Below, one piece after another: positions 32,641 through 42,255 of a DNA stretch of 64,000 nucleotides. This DNA is from Streptomyces morookaense. GTDB taxonomy: Bacteria > Actinomycetota > Actinomycetes > Streptomycetales > Streptomycetaceae. Within the stretch, counting starts at the first letter, position 1, and every line of letters starts with the position of its first letter. The stretch covers positions 1 to 64,000 of the forward strand of contig NZ_JABBXF010000049.1 of assembly GCF_013030945.1 (NCBI RefSeq). The letters are read 5' to 3'. Both the position numbers and the translations under genes were made by a program. The notes below the pieces were generated by a model that saw only the letters and a list, made by a program, of their open reading frames with translations, was not told the origin of the DNA and ran no database searches.

Positions 32641-33153
32641 GTGAACGACGAAGACCGGACCAATCACGTCCGCAACGAGATGGCGCACGGCCATTTCGGC
32701 AATGTCGTCCAAGCCGGCATCGTCCGTGACGGCTTGCACATTCATCAGGGCTTCCGCGATGCGCCGAGCGATCTCGAGAACCCGGTCATCGTCTCCGTCC
32801 GGCGGATGATGGCACCCAGCGGCACGCTTTACATCGTCACCTTGCAGGCCCGTACGACACGCGCGGTGATTCTGCACGCCGCTCGGCCCGTCGTGCTGTC
32901 CCGCCGGCCCCGGTTCTACAAGGCGATCACGCCGCGGCATTTCCGGACCGAACTCGACTCCGAGCCGCCGCGGCTGTACACCGAGGGACCGGACTTCCCG
33001 TTCACCATCAGTGCCACCGATGTCGAGCAGTTCCGGTTCAAGGTCGTCGGGAACGCCGACGAGGTCTACTGGCAGCTGGAACTCGACTGGTCCTGCGCCG
33101 AGTACGAGGGAACCGTCGTCATCGACGACAACGGAAAGCCCTTCGAGGCGTAA
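32641..33153 (+). CDS. Unknown protein with actinobacterial conflict-system linker signature
   Basis: A 170-residue protein. GTG 32641 follows GGGGGATACC. Near the N-terminus it has RNEMAHGHFGNVVQAGIVRD-GLHIH, the NxxxGxxxGxVVQAGxIxGGxH-type segment that recurs in actinobacterial NTPase, caspase-like and other conflict-related proteins as a linker before effector domains. The rest is a beta-rich region of unknown family (ILHAARPVVLSRRPRFYKAI, YWQLELDWSCAEYEGTVVID). No membrane helix or signal is present. A TPR-repeat remnant lies 66 bp downstream, so this may once have belonged to a larger signalling system. Confidence 0.65.
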   Translation: MNDEDRTNHVRNEMAHGHFGNVVQAGIVRDGLHIHQGFRDAPSDLENPVIVSVRRMMAPSGTLYIVTLQARTTRAVILHAARPVVLSRRPRFYKAITPRHFRTELDSEPPRLYTEGPDFPFTISATDVEQFRFKVVGNADEVYWQLELDWSCAEYEGTVVIDDNGKPFEA

Positions 33154-33218
33154 CCCGCGCCCGCCCTCTCTTCCGACCGCAGTCCCTTCCCTCGGTGCCC
33201 AATTCAGACTGCGGAATC

Positions 33219-33362
33219 ATGGACGACGCCCAGCGCCCCCGGGCCCTGGTCGTCGTCGGAAACCTGGCCGAGAACACTCTGGAGCGCCGCACAAGGGTGC
33301 TGGGCGAGCATCACCCCGACACGCTCAAGTCCAAGGAGCGCTGCCGCCTGCTTCAGCGTTGA
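33219..33362 (+). pseudogene. TPR (NB-ARC/TPR regulator) C-terminal remnant
   Basis: A 47-codon ORF contains LAENTLERRTRVLGEHHPDT-LKSK, matching one tetratricopeptide unit of the actinobacterial TPR_10/TPR_12 proteins (consensus LxRRxRVLGxDHPDTL). A single repeat cannot fold as a TPR domain, and no upstream domain remains in frame. Confidence 0.65.
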
Positions 33363-33439
33363 GCGGAGACGGGCGTGATGATGCCGTTGTCCTCCGTCGT
33401 GTGGGCAGCGCAGACGCGGCCGCCGCCATGGACGGGTCG

Positions 33440-33865
33440 CTACTTGCCCTTCAGATGTGCGTCCAGGCGCGACAGCAGGGGCAGCACCTTCGCGAGTGCT
33501 TCCCGCTCGTCGGGCGCGAGGGCCTCGCTGATCGCGGTGCCGAGCCAGTCCGCACGCCTCCGGCGCTCCTCCGCCAGCCGGTCGCTTCCCGCCGGCGTGA
33601 GGTGGAGCAGCAGCTTGCGCCCGTCGCTGGGGTGGGCCTCGGCATGCAGAAGGCCCTGACCCAGAAGGTCTTTGACCGCTCTGGCGGCCGACTGGTGGCT
33701 GACTCCCCACCGGTGTGCGACGTCGGCGGTGGTCAGCGGGCCACCGCGGTCCAGGTAGCCCAGAACGGCGGCCTCGCCGGAGGGCATCGTGTCGGCGGCG
33801 CGCACCGTGCGCACCAGCCGGCCGACGGTCAGGCGGAGTTCTTCGGCCAGCTGGTTGTCGTCCAT
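33440..33865 (-). CDS. MarR family transcriptional regulator
   Basis: A 141-residue MarR-type repressor. It has the winged helix (TTADVAHRWGVSHQSAARAV, KDLLGQGLLHAEAHPSDGRK, LLLHLTPAG) flanked by N- and C-terminal dimerisation helices (NQLAEELRLTVGRLVRTVRA). The DxRxK wing is present as SDGRK. It is divergent from an MBL-fold hydrolase gene, with palindromic TGTACA and CTGTG-TAA-CACAG elements between them. This implies autoregulation and control of the hydrolase, relieved by a small aromatic or oxidant ligand. Confidence 0.9.
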   Translation of the reverse strand: MDDNQLAEELRLTVGRLVRTVRAADTMPSGEAAVLGYLDRGGPLTTADVAHRWGVSHQSAARAVKDLLGQGLLHAEAHPSDGRKLLLHLTPAGSDRLAEERRRRADWLGTAISEALAPDEREALAKVLPLLSRLDAHLKGK

Positions 33866-33895
33866 GTCCTCAGCCTACTCACTCTCACATCCAAT

Positions 33896-33929
33896 CTGTA
33901 CAGCTGGACTGTGTAACACAGGTGTACAG
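33896..33929. promoter_or_regulatory. MarR operator region
   Basis: Two TGTACAG copies (33897-33903 and 33923-33929) flank a perfect CTGTG-TAA-CACAG dyad (33909-33921) in the 111-bp divergent gap. These overlap the likely promoters of both the MarR and MBL-fold genes. Confidence 0.65.
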
Positions 33930-33976
33930 TTTGGGTGTAGAGAATCGTTCGATCATCGGTCCGGAAAGGAACCATC

Positions 33977-34621
33977 GTGGAGCTCACCAAGCATGCCCAT
34001 GCCTGCGTCACGATCGAGAAGGACGACACCCGCCTGGTCATCGACCCCGGCACCTTCACCACGGACGCGGCGGAGGCGGTCAGCCGGGCTCATGCCGTCC
34101 TGATCACTCACGAACACTTCGACCACTTCGACGAGAAGCTCATCGCCGCCTCCCTCGAGGCCCAGCCCGAGCTGCGGGTCTACGGCACGGCCGCCGTCGC
34201 GGCAGCCCTGGGCAGCCACGGCGGCCGCGTACATGCTGTCGCCGCGGGCGACACCTTCACCGTCGGCTCCGTCACCGTCACCGTGCACGGCCACCGCCAC
34301 GCGCCGATCCACGCCGACATCCCGTGTCCCGACAACGTCGGCTACCTCCTCGACGACGGAGCCCTCTACCACCCCGGCGACGCCTACTTCGCGCCCGACG
34401 CTCCCGTACGCACCCTGCTGCTGCCGACCAGCGGGCCGTGGACGAAGCTCGGCGAAGCCGCCGACTACGTCCGCGCGGTCAAGCCCGAGCGCGTCATCCA
34501 GATCCACGAACTCATGCTCAGCGACCTCGGCCAGACCGCCACCGCCAACCTCCTGGGCGAAAACGGCCTGACCGGTGTCCCGATCACCCGCGTCGAGCCC
34601 GGCACCACCGTCCGGCTGTAG
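33977..34621 (+). CDS. MBL-fold metal-dependent hydrolase (UlaG-like)
   Basis: A 214-residue metallo-beta-lactamase-fold protein. The zinc motif is ITHEHFDHFDEK (HxHxDH) at about residues 44-53. Further ligands are suggested by GHRHAPIH, the Asp in LYHPGDAYF and the late His in VIQIHELML. It is a compact cytoplasmic hydrolase of the UlaG/L-ascorbate-6-phosphate lactonase-like subgroup common in Streptomyces; the substrate is unknown. GTG 33977 has GGAAAGGA 7 nt upstream. It is divergent from the MarR gene, which probably represses it. Confidence 0.9.
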   Translation: MELTKHAHACVTIEKDDTRLVIDPGTFTTDAAEAVSRAHAVLITHEHFDHFDEKLIAASLEAQPELRVYGTAAVAAALGSHGGRVHAVAAGDTFTVGSVTVTVHGHRHAPIHADIPCPDNVGYLLDDGALYHPGDAYFAPDAPVRTLLLPTSGPWTKLGEAADYVRAVKPERVIQIHELMLSDLGQTATANLLGENGLTGVPITRVEPGTTVRL

Positions 34622-34684
34622 CGCCGCGCCGCCCCCGGCACTCCCGCCGGGAGGCGTCCGCCGGACATGCTGCCCGGCGCCCCG

Positions 34685-35683
34685 TCAGCGGGCGGCGAGA
34701 AACTCGAGCGTGTCGATCACGCGGTTCGAGAAACCCCACTCGTTGTCGTACCAGGCAACCACCTTGACGTGGCGGCCGTCGACGCGGGTGAGAGCCGAGT
34801 CGAAGATGGAAGAGGCGGGATTTCCCGTGATGTCGGACGACACGAGCGGGTCGTCCGAGTACTCGAGGATGCCGGCGAGCGGCCCCTCCGCTGCCGCGCG
34901 GTAGGCCGCCAGCACATCCTCGCGCGTCACGTCGCGCGCGACGGTCGTGTTGAGTTCGACGATCGAGCCCACCGGTACCGGTACGCGGATCGAGTCGCCC
35001 GACAGCTTGCCGTCGAGATTCGGCAGCACCAGACCGATCGCCTTGGCGGCGCCGGTCGTGGTCGGCACGATGTTGACGCCGGCGGCCCGGGCACGGCGGG
35101 CGTCGCGGTGCGGACCGTCCTGCAGGTTCTGCTCCTGCGTGTAGGCGTGCACCGTCGTCATGAACCCGTGCTCGATACCGGCGAGTTCGTCGAGAACCGC
35201 GGCCAGCGGCGCGAGCGCGTTGGTGGTGCAGGAGGCGTTCGAGACGATCGTGTGCACGGCCGGGTCGTAGGCGTCGGTGTTGACCCCGAACGCGAGCGTG
35301 ACGTCGGCGCCGTCCGACGGCGCGCTGACGAGTACCTTCTTCGCGCCTGCGTCGAGGTGGGCGCGGGCTGCCTTCGCCGAGGTGAAGCGACCGGTGGCCT
35401 CCAGGACGATGTCGACGCCGAGTTCGGCCCACGGCAGCTGCGCCGGCTCGCGCTCGGCCAGGACCGTGATCCGACGGCCGTCGACGACGAGGGCGTCCCC
35501 GTCGACGGTCACCGGGCGCCCCAGCCGGCCGGCCGTGCTGTCGTACGCGAGCAGCCGGGCCAGAGCGGCGGGCTCCGTCAGGTCGTTGACGGCGACGACC
35601 TCGAGGGCGCTGTCGCGCTCGAGCAGTGCGCGCAGCACATTGCGTCCGATGCGGCCGAATCCGTTGATGGCGATGCGAGTCAT
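34685..35683 (-). CDS. gap: Type I glyceraldehyde-3-phosphate dehydrogenase
   Basis: A 332-residue NAD-dependent GAPDH catalysing the oxidation of glyceraldehyde 3-phosphate to 1,3-bisphosphoglycerate. The Rossmann start MTRIAINGFGRIGRNVLRAL, catalytic Cys152 in SNASCTTNALAPL, the His of TTVHAYTQEQN and the C-terminal WYDNEWGFSNRVIDT are intact, and the length is normal. It is not next to pgk/tpi, so it is likely a secondary GAPDH rather than the glycolytic operon copy. A GlxA/AraC-type regulator lies 116 bp upstream in the same direction and may control it. Confidence 0.95.
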   Translation of the reverse strand: MTRIAINGFGRIGRNVLRALLERDSALEVVAVNDLTEPAALARLLAYDSTAGRLGRPVTVDGDALVVDGRRITVLAEREPAQLPWAELGVDIVLEATGRFTSAKAARAHLDAGAKKVLVSAPSDGADVTLAFGVNTDAYDPAVHTIVSNASCTTNALAPLAAVLDELAGIEHGFMTTVHAYTQEQNLQDGPHRDARRARAAGVNIVPTTTGAAKAIGLVLPNLDGKLSGDSIRVPVPVGSIVELNTTVARDVTREDVLAAYRAAAEGPLAGILEYSDDPLVSSDITGNPASSIFDSALTRVDGRHVKVVAWYDNEWGFSNRVIDTLEFLAAR

Positions 35684-35799
35684 GAGTGATGTCCCTTCCC
35701 TTCGCCACCAGACTCCTCCCCGGCTCGCGCCGCCGACAGTGGCGGGAACGCCACGGTTCAAAAGGATCCCGCCATACCGGGCGGTGCTGCCGGGCAGGG

Positions 35800-36756
35800 T
35801 CACTCGCCCCGGGTGAAGGTGCGCCGGTACTCGCTCGGGGTGGTGCCGAGGATGCGCTGGAAGTGCAGCCGGAGATTCGCGCCGGTGCCGAGCCCGACGT
35901 CGGCGGCGATCTGTTCGACGTTGCGCTGCGAGCGCTCGAGCAGTTCGCGGGCCAGGTCGATACGGGCGCGCATCACCCACTGCATGGGCGTGTAGCCGGT
36001 CTCCTCCACGAAGCGCCGGGAGAACGTGCGCGGCGAGACCCCCGCCTGCCGCGCCAGTATGTCGAGGGTGAGCGGCTCGCCGAGCCGGTGCAGCGCCCAC
36101 TCGCGGGTGGTCGCGAACCGCTCGCCGTGTGCCTCGGGGACACTGCGCGGCACGTACTGGGCCTGGCCGCCGCTGCGGTAGGGGGCCGCAACCAGCCGCC
36201 GGGCCGCGTGGTTGGACGCGGCCACTCCGAGGTCGCCGCGCAGAATGTGCAGGCACAGGTCGATGCCGGAGGCGGCGCCGGCCGAGGTGAGCACGCTGCC
36301 CTCGTCGACGAACAGCACGTTCTCGTCGACATGGATGAGCGGGTGCCTGGCCACGAGTGCCCGCGTGTAGTGCCAGTGCGTCGTGGCCCGCCTGCCGTCG
36401 AGCAGGCCCGTGGCGGCGAGCGCGAAGGCACCCGTCGAGATGGCGGCGAGCCGCGCGCCCCGGTCGTGGGCGGCGATCAGTGCGTCGATGACGGCCTGTG
36501 GCGGGTCGTCGCGGTCCGGGAACCGGTAGCCGGGGACGAAGACGATGTCGGCCCACGCAAGCGCGTCGAGACCATGGTCGACGTAGTACGCGAGGCCGTC
36601 GCCGCCGGCCACGAGACCGGGTGTCGCCCCGCACACCCGCACCTCGTACGGCATGCTCGCGCGGGTCGTGAAGACCTGCGCGGGAATTCCGACATCGAGC
36701 GGCTTCGCGCCCTCGAGCACAAGGACGGCGACGCGATGCAGGCGGGAGGCTGACAC
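35800..36756 (-). CDS. GlxA family regulator (DJ-1/PfpI domain plus AraC HTH)
   Basis: A 318-residue transcriptional regulator. Residues about 8-170 are a DJ-1/PfpI-like domain (VAVLVLEGAKPLDVGIPAQV, ISTGAFALAATGLLDGRRAT, THWHY), where the nucleophile Cys is replaced (ISTGAFAL). Residues about 215-315 form a double AraC helix-turn-helix (LTLDILARQAGVSPRTFSRR, IAADVGLGTGANLRLHFQRI, GTTPSEYRRTF). GTG 36756 has no ribosome-binding site, suggesting a leaderless transcript. It is upstream of gap in the same direction. Confidence 0.9.
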   Translation of the reverse strand: MSASRLHRVAVLVLEGAKPLDVGIPAQVFTTRASMPYEVRVCGATPGLVAGGDGLAYYVDHGLDALAWADIVFVPGYRFPDRDDPPQAVIDALIAAHDRGARLAAISTGAFALAATGLLDGRRATTHWHYTRALVARHPLIHVDENVLFVDEGSVLTSAGAASGIDLCLHILRGDLGVAASNHAARRLVAAPYRSGGQAQYVPRSVPEAHGERFATTREWALHRLGEPLTLDILARQAGVSPRTFSRRFVEETGYTPMQWVMRARIDLARELLERSQRNVEQIAADVGLGTGANLRLHFQRILGTTPSEYRRTFTRGE

Positions 36757-37090
36757 AGGAAGAGGTTACGTGGGACGTGACTCCGATACGCCCACTGCCG
36801 TGGGCCTCGGAGGGGGCACGGCGCTGCGAAAAGCGGACCGGATCACCGAGCACGGCTCATCCGGCCAACCCGCCCACTCCGGCGGACTGTTCCGGAGCTC
36901 TGCGAGCCCTCACAGGACTGGTGGCAGAAAGGAGTCGTCGTGCGAGACGGCACGGCGCCGCCAGGCCGCGAGTGCCCCGGCGGCACCCTGCGGTGCACGA
37001 AGGCCGCGGTTCCGCCATGGGTAAGGAAATGGTAAAGGCGACTGGTAATGTCGTCGATCAATCGATTCAACCTGTCTTGAAGGACTTCGT
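36757..37090. other. 334-bp gap: promoter-bearing intergenic region
   Basis: No gene is supported. The last ~70 bp (37020-37090) are distinctly AT-richer than the surroundings and probably carry the promoter of the DUF4190-like membrane protein gene. The left end serves the leaderless GlxA gene on the other strand. No repeats or hairpins stand out. Confidence 0.5.
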
Positions 37091-37966
37091 ATGACCATGC
37101 CCGCTCCGCCCGGCGATCAGAATCCCGTGGACCGGGAGCCTGCCGCCCGGGAAGCATGGGGCCGGCAACCGCCGGGACCGACCGCTTCACCTTGGCCGGT
37201 GTACCCGATGCCGATGCCGACGCCGCAGCCCCGTAATGGAATGGGCGTCACGGCCCTGGTGCTCGGCATAGTCGGCGCGGTCCTCGGGCTGTTCGTCGTC
37301 CTGTTCTGGATGTCCTGGGTGCCGGCCCTGCTGGCCGTGGTCTTCGGCTGCATCGGACTGAGTCACGCGCGCAGGGGACTGGCGACCAACAGGACGATGG
37401 CACTGGTCGGCGTGATCCTCGGCGGGGCAGGTCTGCTGATCTCGGCTGCCTGCGGCCTGTTCGCCGTGGTGGTGGTGAAGGAGGCGGCCGACGACGTTCG
37501 TGCGAAGGCCGACAGGGTGAAGGCGTCGGCGGCCGCGGAGGAAGAGAAGAAGAAGGCGCAGGAGAAGGCCAGGCACTTGTCGTTCGGCCAGTCGTACACC
37601 TTCGAGAACGGCCTGAAGGTCACGGTGGCCAAGCCGCAGCCGTTCACCCCGGACGACTTCGTGCTTGGCCACGCGAAGGGGAACAAGGCTGTCGAGGTGA
37701 CGGTCACCGTCGTCAACACCGGCACGGAGCGGCTCTCGGTCGAGACGGGACTGCCCAACGTCAATGACGCCAAGGGGGCTTCCGCGGAGCTGGTGATCGA
37801 CGGAAGCGGACGCCAGAAGGTCATCACCGGCTACGTCCTGCCCGGCAAGGAAACCGTCGGCAAGTACGCCTTCTCGCTGCCGCCCGATGCGGCCGACAAG
37901 GTCGAGGTCGAGTTCAGCCCGGATGCCAAGCGGTGGCCGGACGCCTACTGGTCCGGCCCCAACTGA
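37091..37966 (+). CDS. DUF4190 membrane protein with DUF4352-like extracellular domain
   Basis: A 291-residue membrane protein. Residues 1-48 are Pro-rich and cytoplasmic. Residues about 50-130 hold the DUF4190 two-to-three-helix unit (GMGVTALVLGIVGAVLGLFV, GCIGLSHARRGLATNRTMAL, VGVILGGAGLLISAACGLFA). A Lys/Glu-rich coiled segment (AAAEEEKKKAQEKARH) leads to a beta-sandwich domain like DUF4352 (QSYTFENGLKVTVAKPQPFT, EVTVTVVNTGTERLSVETGL). This is a common Streptomyces surface protein of unknown role. AAGGA lies 6 nt before ATG 37091. Confidence 0.8.
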   Translation: MTMPAPPGDQNPVDREPAAREAWGRQPPGPTASPWPVYPMPMPTPQPRNGMGVTALVLGIVGAVLGLFVVLFWMSWVPALLAVVFGCIGLSHARRGLATNRTMALVGVILGGAGLLISAACGLFAVVVVKEAADDVRAKADRVKASAAAEEEKKKAQEKARHLSFGQSYTFENGLKVTVAKPQPFTPDDFVLGHAKGNKAVEVTVTVVNTGTERLSVETGLPNVNDAKGASAELVIDGSGRQKVITGYVLPGKETVGKYAFSLPPDAADKVEVEFSPDAKRWPDAYWSGPN

Positions 37967-38009
37967 CCGGAGACCGTATCGGCCCAAGTCCGGGCAGAAC
38001 TGGCGCCGG

Positions 38010-38200
38010 CTACGGCGCGGACGATGACCCTCTGGCCAAGACGTGGGGGAACGTGTGGCGCCAGTTGTTGCTCGGGTGGTGGTGGCCAGGAGGGTACTCG
38101 TGCACCGCTTGGCCGAGGAAGGTGAAGCCCGCAGCGCGGCAGACTGCGTTCGAGGCCGTGTTCACCACGCGAGGAAAGGCATGGGCCGCGGGGCGGCGAG
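38010..38200 (-). pseudogene. GNAT acetyltransferase C-terminal remnant
   Basis: The minus strand reads VVNTASNAVCRAAGFTFLGQ, then HEYPPGHHHPSNNWRH. This is the acetyl-CoA-site end of GNAT family acetyltransferases (NxASNAVCRxxGFxxLG...YPPGH). The rest of the domain is missing and no start is credible. It fills part of the 337-bp gap between the DUF4190 gene and the araC-like gene; I see nothing else in that gap. Confidence 0.6.
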
Positions 38201-38303
38201 GCCACGAACTGAGAAAGCCGCCAACCAGGCACACGCCGGCGGCGGATACCGGTCGAGCGAGCCCTCGCCTGGCTCAGTGGCGGCGCCCGTTCCGCAAAGC
38301 CCG

Positions 38304-39198
38304 CTACAGCCCGAACCGGCTGCCGACCTGGTACACGCGTGGATCGGCGATATAGACGCTGAACCAGTCGTCGGTGAGAGTGCGGAAGGTGGCCGGGGTG
38401 CAGCCGGTCAGCAGGCGGAAGTCGCGGTTGAGGTGGGATTGGTCGGTGTAGCCGCACGTTGCCGCGGCTTCGGCCCAGGAGGGCGGGGTGAGCGCTGCGC
38501 ATGAGGGACATGACGCGCTGCAGCCGGGCGATGCGGGCCACGGTCTTGGGGGACAGCCCGACCTCCTGACGGAAGCGGACGTTCAAGTGCTGGCGGGACC
38601 ATCCCACTTCGTCTGCCAGTGCGCCGATCGGCGCGGCTGCTGCGCCGGTCAGCCTGTTCCAGGCCCGGCGCACTTGAGGCGGTAGTTCCGGTCCCGCGCC
38701 GATGCGAGCCAGCAGGAAGTCGTCGAGGATCCGGAACCGGGTGAGCCAGTCCGGCGCCTCGGCCAGCTGTTCGGTGATCCGCCGGCCGCTCGGCCCCAAG
38801 AGGTCGGCGAACTGCACGCTCCTGCAGGCGAGTTCCCGCAGGGGGAAACCGAAAAGTGCGCGGGCCCCCAAGGGCGTGAGGAGCGCCACCAAGCCGTACT
38901 CCCGTCCGGACTGCCGGATGACGAGGGGGCCATCGCTCAGTCCGGACACCGGGGAGAGCGGGAGACTCTGTTGCAGCCCCGGGGTGTCGGTCACGAGATG
39001 TCGTACAGGGGTTTCGAAGTCGATGAGGAGCATCACCGCCGCGAGTGCTGTCACTCGTCGCACCTGCGCCTGGGGGAGTGAGAAGTGCTGCCCCGTGTAC
39101 CCCAGAACATGGCCGGCCAGCAGGGGATGCGCGGCACGGAAGGCCAGTTCGGCCGAGTGGGCTTCCTGTATGACGGTCACGGGGGTCCGGTCGTCCAT
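38304..39198 (-). pseudogene. AraC family regulator disrupted by a one-base frameshift
   Basis: From ATG 39198 (GGGAG 8 nt upstream) the frame encodes an AraC regulator with an N-terminal ligand domain and the first half of the HTH (IGALADEVGWSRQHLNVRFR, VGLSPKTVARIARLQRVMSL). It then diverges after MRSAHP. The expected second HTH is in the next frame: PPSWAEAAATCGYTDQSHLN, RDFRLLTGCTPATFRTLTDD, ending at a stop at 38304-38306. Removing one base from the G-run at 38485-38488 restores a full-length protein of about 297 residues. The shift is a true mutation, a phase-variable tract or a sequencing error. Confidence 0.85.
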
Positions 39199-39418
39199 GG
39201 AGTCGCTCCCTAGCGCAGACCCTACATTTTTCCAATCCCCTTCCTGCGAAGCCAAGCTAGCTTCGACTTGTTGCCCTGTCGGGCATACAGGCCCCGCTGC
39301 GGACCGCCCGCTCGGGGGAGGGGCGGTCCATGCGGGTTCCTGCGCAGATCGCGCGGAATCCGCGCTGCAGCAGCCCGATCCCGGCCCACACCCCTCACCC
39401 CACCCTTCCTGCCTCCCT

Positions 39419-39464
39419 GTAAAGCAAGCTTGACACCCATCGAGGGGTGACAAGTAAGCTTTAC
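39419..39464. promoter_or_regulatory. 46-bp inverted repeat over the XRE gene promoter
   Basis: The left arm 39419-39438 and right arm 39445-39464 match at 16 of 20 positions around a 6-bp centre; each arm begins GTAAAGC and contains CTTG and CACCC. A TTGACA -35 box lies inside the left arm. The right arm ends 3 bp before the GTG start, so bound repressor would block transcription and initiation of a leaderless mRNA. Confidence 0.7.
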
Positions 39465-39466
39465 AT

Positions 39467-39679
39467 GTGCGAAACAGCGTCAGGAAACTGCGGTCGTCGC
39501 GAGGGCTCTCCCAGGGTCAGCTGGGCACAGCCCTCGGGGTCTCACGGCAGACGATCAACGCCATCGAGACCGAGCGGTACACGCCTTCCCTGCCGCTCGC
39601 CTTGTCCATGGCCAAGTTCTTCGAGGTCAGCGTTGAGGAGATGTTTCATGTCAGCGAGAGCCCAGCAGATGACCAATAA
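39467..39679 (+). CDS. Small XRE-type regulator (YgzD-like)
   Basis: A 70-residue Cro/C1-type DNA-binding protein: KLRSSRGLSQGQLGTALGVS, then RQTINAIETERYTPSLPLAL, FFEVSVEEMF. It lacks any sensor domain, like the short YgzD/YozG regulators paired with membrane proteins. GTG 39467 has no Shine-Dalgarno and is only about 30 bp from a TTGACA box, which supports leaderless translation. It overlaps the downstream membrane-protein gene by 32 bp, indicating a coupled pair autoregulated through the preceding inverted repeat. Confidence 0.9.
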   Translation: MRNSVRKLRSSRGLSQGQLGTALGVSRQTINAIETERYTPSLPLALSMAKFFEVSVEEMFHVSESPADDQ

Positions 39680-40055
39680 CACAGCCAGGCGGGCCGTTCC
39701 CGGCTTCTTCCTCGCCGTCGGAGTCGCCTGCCTCACGGCCGCGACCGTCGGCGGCCACCTCGCCCTCGGTTTGGTGACGTTCGGGATCCTGGCGGCCTCC
39801 AGCCTTGCCTTAGTGCTGCTGGGACGCCGGAGCGAGACCTATCAGGGCCTCACCGAGAAGGAACCCGACGAGCGCTTCGCCCGGATCGGAGGGCTGGCCT
39901 GGGCCGGCACGGGCATCGTGCTCACCGTGGGGAACCTCGGCGCCTTCATCGGCGAGCTGGCATCCGGACGAAGCGGCGATCCGTATTTCTGGTTCGTCGC
40001 CATCGCCGCCATCACCTACATCGTGTTCGTCGCCTTGTTGTCTCGGCATACCTGA
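39648..40055 (+). CDS. Four-helix membrane protein paired with XRE regulator
   Basis: A 135-residue membrane protein with four predicted helices in two hairpins (VPGFFLAVGVACLTAATVGG, LVTFGILAASSLALVLLGRR, GLAWAGTGIVLTVGNLGAFI, YFWFVAIAAITYIVFVALLS). The central cytoplasmic loop has ETYQGLTEKEPDERFARI, a pattern seen in DUF2178-like proteins next to small XRE regulators. ATG 39648 has GAGGAG 7 nt upstream inside the xre gene; ATG 39669 is an alternative. The pair resembles a stress- or drug-sensing membrane module of unknown mechanism. Confidence 0.8.
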   Translation: MSARAQQMTNNTARRAVPGFFLAVGVACLTAATVGGHLALGLVTFGILAASSLALVLLGRRSETYQGLTEKEPDERFARIGGLAWAGTGIVLTVGNLGAFIGELASGRSGDPYFWFVAIAAITYIVFVALLSRHT

Positions 40056-40240
40056 AAGGCTGTTTTCCTGGTCATGGCACGAGGTATCTGGTCGCAGAAG
40101 GTTCGTTCGGCCCGCTGACGGCGGCGCCTTCTTCTCTTCTTTCTGTTTTCTGTCGAAGCTGAATCTGCGCTCGCCGTTCCGGTTCCCGCCGGGCGGCCGT
40201 TTCGTGTTGCCCGGCTCCACTGCGAGCTGCGGAGCATCCG
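40056..40240 (+). promoter_or_regulatory. 185-nt leader of the ABC-F gene with a 14-codon upstream ORF
   Basis: The region ahead of the ABC-F gene contains a short ORF at 40074-40118 (MARGIWSQKVRSAR), a pyrimidine-rich stretch (40128-40152) and a GC-rich segment (GGTTCCCGCCGGGCGGCCG then TTTCGTG) at about 40181-40206 that could form alternative hairpins. ABC-F resistance genes are often controlled by ribosome-mediated attenuation through such leader ORFs. The ORF's own ribosome-binding site is weak, so this is a candidate only. Confidence 0.4.
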
Positions 40241-41941
<1,701 letters not shown>

Positions 41942-42255
41942 AAGCAGGACCGATACCGGAAGGACCGCCGTGCCTCGGCAGGGTGGCTGGGCGGTCAACG
42001 CGGCTGCCCAGGAGAGCCAATTGCCCGAGTGAGGCTGAGGTCACCGCGCATCCGCGCAGTCTCAACGCGAATATTGATCCGCACAGTTGACCATTAGCAC
42101 GGACAACCAGCATGACACATAGGGGAGTTGGAGTTCCTTGTGCTGTGTTCCGCGCGAGAGCCACGTGGGGGGCAAATGGCGATCTTATGTCTATGACTCG
42201 GTGGGTGCGCATGATGGGCTTGTGTCGAACATGCGTACCCTCAAGGGGAGGATCG
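41942..42255. other. 314-bp gap between ABC-F and secreted nuclease genes
   Basis: A GACCGCC/GGCGGTC hairpin with a long loop (about 41965-42001) follows the ABC-F stop. An AT-richer segment around 42068-42125 contains TTGACC at about 42087 and probably the promoter of the downstream secreted protein. No gene is supported. Confidence 0.4.
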
